This document shows positions 9,001 through 16,394 of a DNA stretch of 46,618 nucleotides, piece by piece. The stretch spans positions 52,198-98,815 of the forward strand of contig MKVY01000027.1 of NCBI GenBank assembly GCA_001899525.1, given 5' to 3'. The translations under genes were made by a program, and so were the position numbers. This stretch comes from Rhizobiales bacterium 65-9 (GTDB taxonomy: Bacteria; Pseudomonadota; Alphaproteobacteria; Rhizobiales; Beijerinckiaceae). Every line of letters starts with the position of its first letter. Position 1 is the stretch's first letter. A model generated the notes under the pieces. That model searched no databases and was not told the origin of the DNA. It worked only from the letters and a program-made list of their open reading frames with translations.

Positions 9001-10356
9001 ATCGCCGCGATCGGCCTGATAGCGGATGATCTCGTCCGCGCCGACGCCCATCTTGGCGAAATCAGGCGGAAAGCGCTGATACTCGACGAGCCGCCGGTTC
9101 CACATCAGCCAGCGCCTGTCCCGGTCGAACAGCATCACCCCGTCCGGCAGATTGTCGAGCACGGTCTGGAAAACCGCCCGCGAGCGCTGCACCTCGATCA
9201 TCGCGTTCTTGAACACGTCGGCGGCGCGCGCCATCTGGCCAAGCTCGTTGCGCGCGTCGACGAAGGGGACCGGCGTTTCAAGCTGACCTGACGCGAGCGA
9301 ATCGAGCGTCCTCGTGATGCGCCGGATCGGCCGCACCGTGCGCTGGAAGCTGTAAGCGGCGCTGAGAAGCCCGACCATGCCGGCGAGGGACGCGAACAGG
9401 ATCGTCCATTGCCGCGCCCGATCGAACGTCGCGTTGAGGCGCGCCGTCAGCACCGCCTCGCCCTGGGTCGCGCGCGTGCGCAACTGGTCGGACAAGGCCT
9501 GGATCAGCCCGTTCTCCTGATCGAGAACGCGGTCGAGGTTGGATTCGTCCTGCGTCGCCCGATCCAGCTCCATGATCAGCGCGCTCTGCGGCTCGACCTT
9601 GTCGCGCACGCGGGCTGTGGCGTCGCGGTCGCGCGTCTCGCGCAAGGTGAACTGCAGCCTTCGCGTCGCGCTGACGAGCTCCGTCCAGCGATCATCCATC
9701 ATGGCCAGCGAGGTCTTGCGCCGCGACAACAGCCAGACGAGCACCTCGCCCTGCGCGGCGAGCAGATTCTCGCGCACGCGGAGAGCGCGGTTCGATCCCT
9801 CGAAATCGCCGAACTCGAAGGCGCGCGGCACGATCTCATCCAGCATCTCGAGCGCGTTGTTGCTGAGCTGCACGAACTCGTCCGATTTCCGCGCGCGGTG
9901 CTCGCGCAGCTCGCCCAGCGTCTCGATGACGGAGCGCTGGAGATCGAGGCGGGCCCGCAAGGCGTCGACGACCTCGCCGAATCCCACCTCGCGCAGCGCG
10001 AGCGAGCCGGCGTCGACGCGGCTGACGAGCGCGCGCGACGCCTCGATCATCTTGTCCTTGTCGAGCGCCCGCCCCGACATGAGATATTCGCTGGCCGCGA
10101 TGCGCAGGCGCAGAAGATTCTCGTCGATGGCCGTCGCGGTCTGGACGACGGCGCTGAAGGATTGCTGGCGCCCGTAACCCTGCGCGATGGTGCGCAGGCC
10201 GAGCACCGCGCTCGCGGCGCCAACCAGAATGATCAGCACCAGCAGAGCGACGCCGCCGCTGATGAGAATGCTGATTTCGCGTGAGCGGAGCTGGTCGCGC
10301 AGCGCCGCAAGACCGCGAAGCGGCCTGCCGGGCGGAGGGTCTGCGGTCATCGTCAT
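6040..10356 (-). CDS. TorS-like hybrid sensor histidine kinase with three PAS, receiver and HPt domains
   Basis: A 1438-residue inner-membrane phosphorelay kinase. Order of domains: TM1 (~28-54), an alpha-helical periplasmic sensor (~55-315), TM2 (~317-338), HAMP (~338-390), three PAS domains (~391-510, 515-640, 645-770), HisKA with phospho-His812 in SHEIRTP, HATPase with an N box (NLVGNAIKF ~925) and G boxes (DTGIGM, GGTGLGLS), a degenerate receiver (~1040-1145), a complete receiver with Asp1243 in ITDCHMP and Lys1297, and a C-terminal HPt with His1385 in AHRMKGSA. I start at ATG 10356; the open frame continues 61 codons further, but those overlap the upstream binding-protein gene. The gap to that gene is 28 bases, so the two are probably cotranscribed. 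Layout and order match TorS, whose periplasmic domain is read by a binding protein. Confidence 0.95.
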   Translation of the reverse strand: MTMTADPPPGRPLRGLAALRDQLRSREISILISGGVALLVLIILVGAASAVLGLRTIAQGYGRQQSFSAVVQTATAIDENLLRLRIAASEYLMSGRALDKDKMIEASRALVSRVDAGSLALREVGFGEVVDALRARLDLQRSVIETLGELREHRARKSDEFVQLSNNALEMLDEIVPRAFEFGDFEGSNRALRVRENLLAAQGEVLVWLLSRRKTSLAMMDDRWTELVSATRRLQFTLRETRDRDATARVRDKVEPQSALIMELDRATQDESNLDRVLDQENGLIQALSDQLRTRATQGEAVLTARLNATFDRARQWTILFASLAGMVGLLSAAYSFQRTVRPIRRITRTLDSLASGQLETPVPFVDARNELGQMARAADVFKNAMIEVQRSRAVFQTVLDNLPDGVMLFDRDRRWLMWNRRLVEYQRFPPDFAKMGVGADEIIRYQADRGDFGPGDPEEHVRVGLERMWASGGARYHRRDSAGRFIEFNFIPLPGGELLAYYRDLTEMKETQEAVQKATELLQDAIEGLASGFAIYDERDRLMIWNSRFENLTPHLDGFRKAGATLEEMLRGALAAGRIAEAKGKEEEWLSLFLTRHQEATERGVTRLDDGRWVHIEKQRTNANHIVSVFTDVSDMKRGEQAVRDARERLQDAIESLGSGFVLCDPDSRLIAWNSRMREMLPGLADEMRIGARFGDVVRAALTRGILRSEQKSDDWIAERRESRDARPAGYVSETTVETSLGRWLRMTRQKSASGNIVAILVDITEMKNREIELDALVSALEAARDAAYKAQRDAEAANQAKSTFLATMSHEIRTPMNGVLGMLEVLEHGQLGDRQRTQVRLARQSAMSLLNIIDDVLDFSKIEAGRLELETVDVDMLSLVEGVAETMTESARRKGLALYAETDPLLPEIILGDPTRLRQILFNLVGNAIKFTEAGSVSIVVESIAREGRALMRLTVADTGIGMTPEQRERLFVPFEQADATTTRRFGGTGLGLSIVARLVELMGGAIAAQSAPGHGSVFTVEVPVRAGAAPDNRPQPLAGVSVAVAMADSDAARRLAGHLARAGASIEILSPEDEARPADAGAACDLLIAERAMVFDARAAARPRCPRRRVYLDGWDARPADEFSRSAPMPWRVDGVIAAAAALVGRTAPAALRKPMLASDRWVHDLSEPAPHPANDAAPLAAADRSAPRRNILIVDDHPVNREVIRRQLELLGHESDEAENGSSAFALWQSGRHRIVITDCHMPVLDGFGLTAAIRAAEEGDARRTPIVALTANALAGESERCLAAGMDDYLAKPVPLEKLRATIERWLEPGAPAPRAPAREPQDRPEPALDRSVLADLFGDDDATIDRLIGSFVETTRAALADIDQAFDRGDAPSISDIAHRMKGSARMVGARKLAEVAEEIEKAAKAGDVAAARAHLRGLQSAVENTLRAARG

Positions 10357-10384
10357 GGCGTGCGGCGGCGGCGAAGCGCCCTTC

Positions 10385-11377
10385 CTAGTCCGGCCTGATC
10401 CTGGCGTCTCGCACGACGACCTGCCAGCGGTCGCTCTCCTCGTCGATGAGCGCCGCGAAGCCCGACGGCCCCAGCGGCACGGGAATGGCGCCCATCTCTT
10501 CGAAGAGAGAGCGTGTCGCCTCGTCGCGGAACACGTCAAACACCGCCTCGGTCACCTTGTCACGCTCCGGCTGCGGCGTCGCCGCCGGCGCGAGGAGCCC
10601 GAACCAGGCCGACACGTAAAGCCCCGGATAGCCAAGTTCGGACAGAATCGGAACGTCCGGCAGCGCCGACAAGCGCTCTGGGGCCATGACCGCGAGCGGC
10701 GTCAGCAGGCCCGCCCTCACATGCGTGATGATGTTCGAGCCCGTCTCAAACACCACCTCGAGATCGCCGCGCAGCAGCGCCTCCTGCATCGGGCCGCCGC
10801 CGGAGAAAGGGACGTGCAGCATCTTGAAACCGACGTTGAGCCGAAACACCTCGCCGGCGACATGCTGTATCGAGCCGTTGCCGGACGAGCCGAACACCAG
10901 CTCGCGCGATTTCGCCAGCGCGATGAACTCGGCCAGCGTTTTCACCCCGAGACGCGAAGCGACGCAGATGACGAGCGGAAAGCGGGTGACGAGCGCCACC
11001 GGCGCAAGATCCTTGGCCTGATCGAAATAGTTGCGCGGATTGATGTGGTGGTTGATCGAGAGCGGCCCGGCATGGCCGAAAAGCAGCGTCCGACCGTCCG
11101 GCGGCGAGCGGACGACATGCACGGTCGCGACATTGCCGCCCGCGCCAGGCCGATAGTCCAGCTCCACCGGCGCGCCAAGCCGACGCCCGAGCGGACCGGC
11201 CAGCGGACCCATGGTCGCGGTGCTGGTGCCGCCGGGCGGAAAAGCGATCACGATCCGATAGGGACGATCATCCTGCGCCAGAGCGGCGCAGGGGCCGGCC
11301 GACGCCAGAAGCGCCGCGGCCGCCCCGAACCTCCCGAGCAGCGCCCTCCTGTCCGGCCGCATGATTGCTGAATTCAT
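10385..11377 (-). CDS. Bug/TctC-family periplasmic binding protein, likely receptor for the adjacent kinase
   Basis: A 330-residue exported solute-binding protein of the tripartite tricarboxylate (TctC/Bug) family, which binds carboxylates such as citrate, nicotinate or aspartate. It has an RR-containing signal peptide (DRRALLGRFG then a hydrophobic run ending ALAQ) that may use the Tat route. Family blocks include PYRIVIAFPPGG near the mature N-terminus, RPGAGGN, LLFGHAGP, VFGSSGNGS and the YPGLYVSAWFGLLAP segment. I start at ATG 11377, preceded by GGAAG; the frame can be extended upstream without support. No tctA or tctB membrane genes adjoin it. Instead it sits directly ahead of a hybrid kinase, suggesting a sensory rather than transport role, as reported for BctC of Bordetella. 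Confidence 0.9.
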   Translation of the reverse strand: MNSAIMRPDRRALLGRFGAAAALLASAGPCAALAQDDRPYRIVIAFPPGGTSTATMGPLAGPLGRRLGAPVELDYRPGAGGNVATVHVVRSPPDGRTLLFGHAGPLSINHHINPRNYFDQAKDLAPVALVTRFPLVICVASRLGVKTLAEFIALAKSRELVFGSSGNGSIQHVAGEVFRLNVGFKMLHVPFSGGGPMQEALLRGDLEVVFETGSNIITHVRAGLLTPLAVMAPERLSALPDVPILSELGYPGLYVSAWFGLLAPAATPQPERDKVTEAVFDVFRDEATRSLFEEMGAIPVPLGPSGFAALIDEESDRWQVVVRDARIRPD

Positions 11378-11581
11378 TCCATCTTCCGCCGGCTCCGCGC
11401 AGCAGCCGCGCGCCCAGCTACCATACTGCCCGGAGCGCATGTCGGCGACATTTCTCCTAGGCCGCATTTCTGTTTCGTCTGTTTCCCCCGATCGACAGGC
11501 GCAGGGAACATCCGGGGGCCGACGGCGTTGACGACGTGGCGCCGGCCCGCCCGTCGGAACCAGCGCTGGATGGGGACCCGA

Positions 11582-12715
11582 ATGTTCAACACGCCGCTTT
11601 CAAAGCTGAGCGCCCGCGGCTTTGCGCGCTTCGACGACCTCGATCAGGAAACGCGCGCTGTGAACGAGGCGGAGCACGACCTCATCGTTCGGTACGCCAT
11701 CGTCGGCATCTTCGTCATCCTCGCGATCGCGTCCCTCCAGCTCACCAAGATCATCGCCCTGCCCGTGACGGCCGGCGTGATCTTCGGCCTCGTGCTCGGC
11801 CCCACCGTGGACTGGATGGTGCGCCGCAATATCCCCCAGCACCTCGCCGCCGCGCTCGTGGTTCTCCTCGGAGTCATCGTCGGGCTGGCCGCCCTCACGC
11901 TGCTGGCCGCGCCGATCGCCGCTTACAGCGACCAGTTTCCCGCCATGCTCGCCGCGCTGCGCGCGAAGCTCGCCGGCGTGATGGCCATGATTCACGAGCT
12001 GGAGGAAGCAGCGAACGCGCTCGCCAATTCGAAGGGCGCCGTCAACGTATCAGATGGAAACCCGTTGATGGAGATCGCCGCATCCTCGTCGGCGGCGCTC
12101 GCGGGGCTGCTGCTCTTCATCTTCACCGTCTATTTCTATCTCGCGACCCGACGGCACCTGAAGGCGCGCGTGCTGCGGCTGTGTCTCGGGCAGGACGCGC
12201 GCAAATCAGCCGGCGCGTTCTTCGAGGACATCGAGGCGCGCGTCGCGACCTATCTGTGGGTAGTGACGGTGGTGAATCTCGGGATCGGAATCGCCGCGGC
12301 GATTCTCGCCTGGATCGCGGGCCTGCCCTATCCGATCTTCTGGGGGGCGCTCGCCTTTTTCCTCAACTATCTCGCCTTTATCGGGCCGATCATCGTCGCG
12401 GTCCTGATGTTCGCGGCGGGACTGGTGGCGAACGCGACGGTGTTCGACGCGGCGTGGCCGGCCGCGCTGTTCTACGTGGTCCATCTTTTCGAGGGCAACT
12501 GGGTGACGCCGATGCTGGTCGGCAACCGCCTCACCGTGTCGCCCTTCCTCGTCTTTCTGTCCTTCATTTTCTGGCTCTGGCTGTGGGGGCCGATCGGCGC
12601 GGTGCTGTCGACGCCGCTGCTGCTCGTCGCCATGGCGGCCCAGGAAAGCTTCGCGAAATACCGGGCGATCAAACAGGAAGCCGAACTCGCCGCGGAAGCC
12701 GGCGTCCCCAGCTAA
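11582..12715 (+). CDS. AI-2E/PerM-family transporter
   Basis: A 377-residue polytopic membrane protein of the AI-2 exporter/PerM family, whose members export autoinducer-like compounds or act in ion exchange; the substrate is unknown here. It has about seven or eight hydrophobic segments: a pair near the N-terminus (VGIFVILAIASL; VTAGVIFGLVLGP), the family block around AALVVLLGVIV, and the diagnostic C-terminal half with LPYPIFWGALAFFLNYLAFIG (seen across residues ~240-262), FEGNWVTPMLVGNRLTVSPF, and WGPIGAVLSTPLL. The ATG at 11582 follows a GGGGAC site; an in-frame ATG 12 bases upstream is the alternative. It is divergent from the Bug protein gene and leads a group with two small membrane-protein genes. 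Confidence 0.9.
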   Translation: MFNTPLSKLSARGFARFDDLDQETRAVNEAEHDLIVRYAIVGIFVILAIASLQLTKIIALPVTAGVIFGLVLGPTVDWMVRRNIPQHLAAALVVLLGVIVGLAALTLLAAPIAAYSDQFPAMLAALRAKLAGVMAMIHELEEAANALANSKGAVNVSDGNPLMEIAASSSAALAGLLLFIFTVYFYLATRRHLKARVLRLCLGQDARKSAGAFFEDIEARVATYLWVVTVVNLGIGIAAAILAWIAGLPYPIFWGALAFFLNYLAFIGPIIVAVLMFAAGLVANATVFDAAWPAALFYVVHLFEGNWVTPMLVGNRLTVSPFLVFLSFIFWLWLWGPIGAVLSTPLLLVAMAAQESFAKYRAIKQEAELAAEAGVPS

Positions 12716-12801
12716 ATTTCGCAGGCGCAGGAACCGCCGGGCGCCGGCGCCATTCTCGTTCCAAGACGATTATCGTCCCTGACCCAACCGAGGAGCCGAC
12801 C

Positions 12802-13080
12802 ATGACGAAAGCCGCACGCGACAATGACCTGGACGACACGATGGAAAGCATGAAAGGCGCTGCGAGCAACGCGATCGACGCAGCCGGAACGGCGGTCTCG
12901 CATATCGGCGAAAAACTAAAAACGGTCGGTGTGGACACCGACGTGATGAAGGACGCCGCCAAAGAACAGGCTTCGGAACTGCAGAGGCTGCTGGTCGACG
13001 AATTGAAGCGGCGGCCGATGCGCACGCTCGGCGTCGCCGCCGGAGTCGGCTTCGTGCTCGGCCTGCTCGCGACCCGCTAA
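12802..13080 (+). CDS. YqjD/ElaB-like (DUF883) membrane-anchored small protein
   Basis: A 92-residue protein with a charged, helical N-terminal part (MESMKGAASNAIDAAGTA, KLKTVGVDTDVMKDAAKEQ) and a C-terminal glycine-rich anchor after a basic RRPMRT motif (LGVAAGVGFVLGLLATR). This is the DUF883 layout of YqjD/ElaB, inner-membrane proteins that associate with ribosomes and appear in stationary phase or stress in E. coli. ATG 12802 follows AGGAG by six bases, so the start is secure even though the open frame reaches much further upstream inside the permease gene. It is two bases ahead of the holin-like gene, recalling the yqjD-yqjE pair. Confidence 0.72.
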   Translation: MTKAARDNDLDDTMESMKGAASNAIDAAGTAVSHIGEKLKTVGVDTDVMKDAAKEQASELQRLLVDELKRRPMRTLGVAAGVGFVLGLLATR

Positions 13081-13082
13081 CC

Positions 13083-13481
13083 ATGGTCAAGGAGCTCATG
13101 GCGCTGGCCGCGACGCAAGCCGTGGCGGCCGGGCGGCGCAAGGCGGCGAGAGTCGCGATCTACGCCGCCGCAGCATTGCTCACGATCGGCGCCATCGGCT
13201 TCGCGCTTGGCGGGCTACACGGCATTCTGGCGATCCGCTACAGCCCCGTCGCTGCGAGCTTCATCATCGCAGGCGGCTTGTTCGCACTGGCGCTCGTGTT
13301 GTTGCTGTTCGCCAAACTGTGGCGGCCGCAGCCGTCCGCAGGCGAGGTCCTGACCACGGCGGCGCTCGCCGCAGCGCCGGCGGCGCGCCAGTTGATCACG
13401 CCCGGCGCCGCGACAGGCGCCGTTATCGCCGGAACCGTCGCATTGGGCGCTTTTCTCGGGCGCAGGGTCAGCGGCCGCTGA
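13083..13481 (+). CDS. YqjE/holin-superfamily-like membrane protein
   Basis: A 132-residue membrane protein with two strong hydrophobic segments (about residues 24-48, YAAAALLTIGAIGFALGG; and 55-80, AASFIIAGGLFALALVLLLF) separated by a short loop, then an Ala-rich tail with a third weaker hydrophobic stretch (GAVIAGTVALGAFLG). Position two bases after a YqjD-like gene and the two-helix plan suggest the YqjE/Actinobacterial-holin-X-like group, membrane partners of unknown role. The assignment comes from topology and gene order, not from a diagnostic motif. Confidence 0.65.
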   Translation: MVKELMALAATQAVAAGRRKAARVAIYAAAALLTIGAIGFALGGLHGILAIRYSPVAASFIIAGGLFALALVLLLFAKLWRPQPSAGEVLTTAALAAAPAARQLITPGAATGAVIAGTVALGAFLGRRVSGR

Positions 13482-13541
13482 CGGGGAGCCGCGCGCGGAA
13501 AGAGATTGATTCAAGCATCGTCGCGCGCCAGCGTGCGCGCG

Positions 13542-14153
13542 ATGACATCGCCCGACTCGCCGCGCATCCTGCGCCTCTCGCCAGCGGACTATCGACGATC
13601 GCCGTGGAAAAACGGCGGCGGCGTCACCATCGACATCGCGGCGGAATGGCGCGCCGGCGGCGCAGGCTGGAGCGGACTGGTCTGGCGCCTCGGGCGCACC
13701 TCGATCATCACGCCCGGTCCCTTCTCCGACCTTTCAGGATTCGACCGCGCGCAGGTCATCGTGGGCGGACGCGGCCTGTCCCTGACAACGCCGGGCGGCG
13801 ATCTCGATCTGCGCGCGCCGCTGAGCGTCGCGCGATTCTCAGGCGAGACGCCGATTGTTTCCCGCCTCGATGACGGAGCCGTCGACGTCGTCAATCTTCT
13901 TGGCGCGCGTGACGCCGTCACCATCGACATGATCGCGCTGCGCGACGGCGAGACAATGGATGTCGCGGCGGATGTCTGTCTGCTCTATGCGCCGACGCGC
14001 CCCGCGACGATCACGCTGCTCGGGAAAGACATCGCACTCGGGGCCGATCACGCGGCGCGCATCGATAAGGCGAAAGGGCTGCTCGCATGCGCGACGGGGC
14101 CGGTCCTCGTCGCATCGATCAATCGCAGGGATCAGTCGCCGACGAGCAGTTGA
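13542..14153 (+). CDS. hutD: HutD/Ves family cupin protein
   Basis: A 203-residue double-cupin-fold protein of the HutD/Ves family. HutD is encoded with histidine-utilisation genes in many proteobacteria and has been proposed to limit the pathway by binding an intermediate such as formylglutamate; Ves is its E. coli relative. The family hallmark YRRSPWKNGGGVT is near the N-terminus, followed by FSDLSGFDR and a DVVNLLGARD segment. No hut genes adjoin it, so the histidine link is only inherited from the family name. I start at the first ATG in good position; a TTG at 13506 preceded by GGAAAGAG would add twelve residues. It converges with the molybdate operon. Confidence 0.9.
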   Translation: MTSPDSPRILRLSPADYRRSPWKNGGGVTIDIAAEWRAGGAGWSGLVWRLGRTSIITPGPFSDLSGFDRAQVIVGGRGLSLTTPGGDLDLRAPLSVARFSGETPIVSRLDDGAVDVVNLLGARDAVTIDMIALRDGETMDVAADVCLLYAPTRPATITLLGKDIALGADHAARIDKAKGLLACATGPVLVASINRRDQSPTSS

Positions 14154-14154
14154 A

Positions 14155-14176
14155 GCGCCGCCCGGCGCGGCGGCGC
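14155..14176. repeat. GC hairpin between convergent hutD and modE
   Basis: An 8-bp stem, gcgccgcc (14155-14162) with ggcggcgc (14169-14176), around a 6-base loop lies in the short gap between the two stop codons. It could act as a shared weak terminator, but there is no T-run on either strand. Confidence 0.3.
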
Positions 14177-14192
14177 AGCGCTGTGAGGATGA

Positions 14193-14540
14193 TCAGGACC
14201 GGCGCACCGCCGCCGCCGCTTCAAGCGCGCGCAGGCGCGGCTCCACGGCGGCGCGCGCCTCCGTCTCGATCGCGCGGTAATGCGCCACCAACTCCTCGCC
14301 GAGGGGCGTCAGCTTCGCGCCGCCGCCGTGACGGCCGCCCGGCTGCGACAGCACCAGCGGCTTCCTGAAGCTGGCGTTGATGTCGGCCACCAGCTCCCAG
14401 GCGCGGCGGTAGGACATCGCCATCGAGCGGCCGGCCGCCGAGATCGAGCCATGCTCGGCGATGCGCTCCAGCAGCATGACCTTGCCGGGGCCGAGCCGCC
14501 CCTCACCCGCAAGATCGACGCGAATGCTCATCGTCGCCAT
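14193..14540 (-). CDS. modE: Short ModE-type molybdate-responsive regulator (DNA-binding domain only)
   Basis: A 115-residue LysR-like winged-helix protein with the ModE N-terminal pattern: GPGKVMLLERIAEHGSISAAG, then MSYRRAWELVADINASF, and the wing GGRHGGGAKLTPLGEEL. Full ModE (about 260 residues) adds two molybdate-binding MOP domains; these are absent, as in many alphaproteobacterial short forms. Such proteins may sense molybdenum differently or depend on other MOP proteins. ATG 14540 is preceded by GGAGG at ideal distance. It is the last gene of modABC-modE with a 23-base gap after modC and may repress the operon through a candidate site at 17219-17242. Confidence 0.87.
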   Translation of the reverse strand: MATMSIRVDLAGEGRLGPGKVMLLERIAEHGSISAAGRSMAMSYRRAWELVADINASFRKPLVLSQPGGRHGGGAKLTPLGEELVAHYRAIETEARAAVEPRLRALEAAAAVRRS

Positions 14541-14563
14541 GACCGCCTCCGCCAGCCCGCTTC

Positions 14564-15685
14564 TTACCTGGCTCCTTCATACGAAGCGCCGGCCAGCGAA
14601 TCCACCGACACGCTCTTCACCGTGGCGTAAACCTCGCGTCCCGGCGCGAGAGCCAGGAGTTCGGAGGATTTCGCGGTGACGCGGGCGATCAGCAGTTCCC
14701 CGCCGCAATCGATCTGGACATCGATCGAGGGCGCGCCGGCGGCGAGGCGGGGCGAGAGCGCGCGCACCACGCCGCGGAACGAATTGAGCGCGCTGACCTG
14801 CTGCAGCGGATTGAGGCTGAGCAGAAGATCGCTCGCCAGGATGCGCACGCGCAAGGTCGCGCCGACTGCGGCGAACAATCCGGGAAGCTGAAGCAAGCCC
14901 GCGCGCGTGCGCGCCTGCGTCAGGCCGAACGCCCTGTCATGGCCGATGACCTCAGCCTCCAGAACGGAGCCGGCCTCAGGGCCGCCGCCGATCACCGGCG
15001 CGTCGATGCGGCTCAGAATATCGGAGGTCGCGCCCGCCGCGACGACCTTGCCCTCATCCAGCACGACGACAACGGTGGAGAGGCGCGCCACCTCGGCGAC
15101 GGAATGCGAGACATAGACGATCGGAACGCCGGCCTGATCGCGCAGCAGCTCGATGTAGGGCAGGATTTCCAGCTTGCGCGCATCGTCGAGCGAGGCGAGC
15201 GGCTCGTCCATCAGGAGCAGACGCGGATCGGAGAGCAGCGCCCTGCCGATCGCGACGCGCTGCTTCTCGCCGCCCGAGAGCGCGCCCGGCGCGCGATCGA
15301 GCAGCGCTCCTATTCCGAGAATATCCACCGTCTTCTCGAAGTCGGCGCGCATCGGCTCGCCGCGCGGCGCGAACCAGCGGCCAAACAGAAGATTCCGCCT
15401 GACGCTGAGATGCGGAAACAGGCGCGCTTCCTGGAACACGTAGCCGATGCGGCGCCTGTGTTTCGGAATCAGGATTCCGCGCTCGCGATCGACCAGAACG
15501 CGGCCATCGACCAGAACGCGGCCATGATCGGGCCGGATCAGCCCGGCGATGACGTTGACGAGCGTGGTCTTGCCCGAGCCGGAGCGGCCGAACAGGGCCG
15601 TCAGCCGCCCGTCCGAACGAAAGGCCGCGTTCAGCGAAAACGCGCCCTGCCGGCGGACGACGTCGACATCGAGAACGGCGCTCAT
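14564..15685 (-). CDS. modC: Molybdate ABC transporter ATP-binding protein ModC
   Basis: The 373-residue ATPase of the molybdate importer, acting on the cytoplasmic face of ModB. Walker A is GRSGSGKT (33-40), the Q-loop lies in YVFQEARLFPH, the signature is LSGGEKQR (136-143), Walker B is LLLMDEP (~156-162), followed by SLDDARK. The remaining ~120 residues form the ModC-type regulatory MOP/TOBE domain (LNSFRGVVRAL, VDVQIDCGG-like, ARVTAKSSELLAL), which separates ModC from other importer ATPases. An 18-bp tandem DNA repeat encodes VLVDGR twice in the region between Walker A and the Q-loop. Only 13 bases separate it from modB. Confidence 0.96.
   Translation of the reverse strand: MSAVLDVDVVRRQGAFSLNAAFRSDGRLTALFGRSGSGKTTLVNVIAGLIRPDHGRVLVDGRVLVDRERGILIPKHRRRIGYVFQEARLFPHLSVRRNLLFGRWFAPRGEPMRADFEKTVDILGIGALLDRAPGALSGGEKQRVAIGRALLSDPRLLLMDEPLASLDDARKLEILPYIELLRDQAGVPIVYVSHSVAEVARLSTVVVVLDEGKVVAAGATSDILSRIDAPVIGGGPEAGSVLEAEVIGHDRAFGLTQARTRAGLLQLPGLFAAVGATLRVRILASDLLLSLNPLQQVSALNSFRGVVRALSPRLAAGAPSIDVQIDCGGELLIARVTAKSSELLALAPGREVYATVKSVSVDSLAGASYEGAR
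15491..15526. repeat. 18-bp tandem repeat inside modC
   Basis: The units 15491-15508 and 15509-15526 are identical in 17 of 18 bases and encode two copies of a VLVDGR/VLVDR segment in the nucleotide-binding domain. The frame is kept, and the protein at this place has a normal ModC length, so the duplication may be old or convergent. Confidence 0.7.
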
Positions 15686-15698
15686 CAGGCGGCGATCA

Positions 15699-16394
15699 TC
15701 AGACGGCGATCTTGCGCCCGATCAGGCGCGCCATCCATTCGGACGCCAGCAGCGCGGCCATCGAGATCGCGATCGACACCAGCGTCAGCCGCAGCGCGCC
15801 GCCCTCGCCGCCGGGAATCTGCGTGAAGGTGTAGATCGCGGACGGCAGCGTCTGCGTCTCGCCGGGAATGTTCGACACGAAGGTGATGGTGGCGCCGAAT
15901 TCGCCCATCGCCTTCGCGAAGCACAGGATCATGCCGGCCAGCACGCCGGGGAGGCAGAGCGGCAGAGTCACGACGAAGAAAACCCAGACCGGGCTCGCGC
16001 CGAGCGCGCCCGCCGCGTCCTCGAGCTTGCGATCGACCGCTTCGATCGACAGGCGCACCGCGCGCACCAGGAGCGGAAAGCCCATGACGGCGCAGGCGAG
16101 CGCCGCGCCCGTCCAGCGAAAGGACAGAACAATGCCGAAATGCTCGGCCAGAAAGGCGCCGATCGGACCGCGCCGCCCGAAGCCGATGAGCAGCAGATAG
16201 CCCGTCACCACCGGCGGCATGATGAGCGGAAGATGAACCAGCGTGTCGAGCGCGGATTTACCCCAGAAACGACCGCGCGCCAGCAGCCATGCGACCAGAA
16301 CGCCGAACGGCAGGCTGGCGATCATCGCGGTCGTTGCGACGAGCAGGCTCAGCCTGACGGCGGTCCATTCCTCGGGCGACAGCCAGCCGGTCAC
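15699..16394 (-). CDS. modB: Molybdate ABC transporter permease ModB
   Basis: The 231-residue inner-membrane channel of the molybdate importer, with about five hydrophobic segments and the ModB-type cytoplasmic EAA loop (DAAGALGASPVWVFFVVTLP, ~135-155) that docks on ModC. Other family blocks are HLPLIMPPVVTGYLLL and CFAKAMGEFGATITFVSN. Translation starts with GTG at 16394, overlapping the modA stop by four bases (GTGA), so the two are coupled. The protein ends close to modC; a near-duplicate cagNcggcgatNNt sequence spans the modB end and the spacer, seemingly without effect. Confidence 0.96.
   Translation of the reverse strand: MTGWLSPEEWTAVRLSLLVATTAMIASLPFGVLVAWLLARGRFWGKSALDTLVHLPLIMPPVVTGYLLLIGFGRRGPIGAFLAEHFGIVLSFRWTGAALACAVMGFPLLVRAVRLSIEAVDRKLEDAAGALGASPVWVFFVVTLPLCLPGVLAGMILCFAKAMGEFGATITFVSNIPGETQTLPSAIYTFTQIPGGEGGALRLTLVSIAISMAALLASEWMARLIGRKIAV

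Noticed and set aside
6754-9291. An 845-codon plus-strand open frame inside the hybrid kinase gene
   Set aside because: It is a GC-driven mirror frame with biased Arg/Ala/His composition and no recognisable domain; the minus strand encodes a complete kinase.
10357-10539. A 61-codon N-terminal extension of the hybrid kinase
   Set aside because: It overlaps the coding end of the Bug protein gene and has Arg/Ser-rich composition; the start at 10356 lies 28 bases after that gene.
11536-12801. A long open frame upstream of the YqjD-like gene
   Set aside because: It is the shifted frame of the AI-2E permease gene; the real start has AGGAG at 12791.
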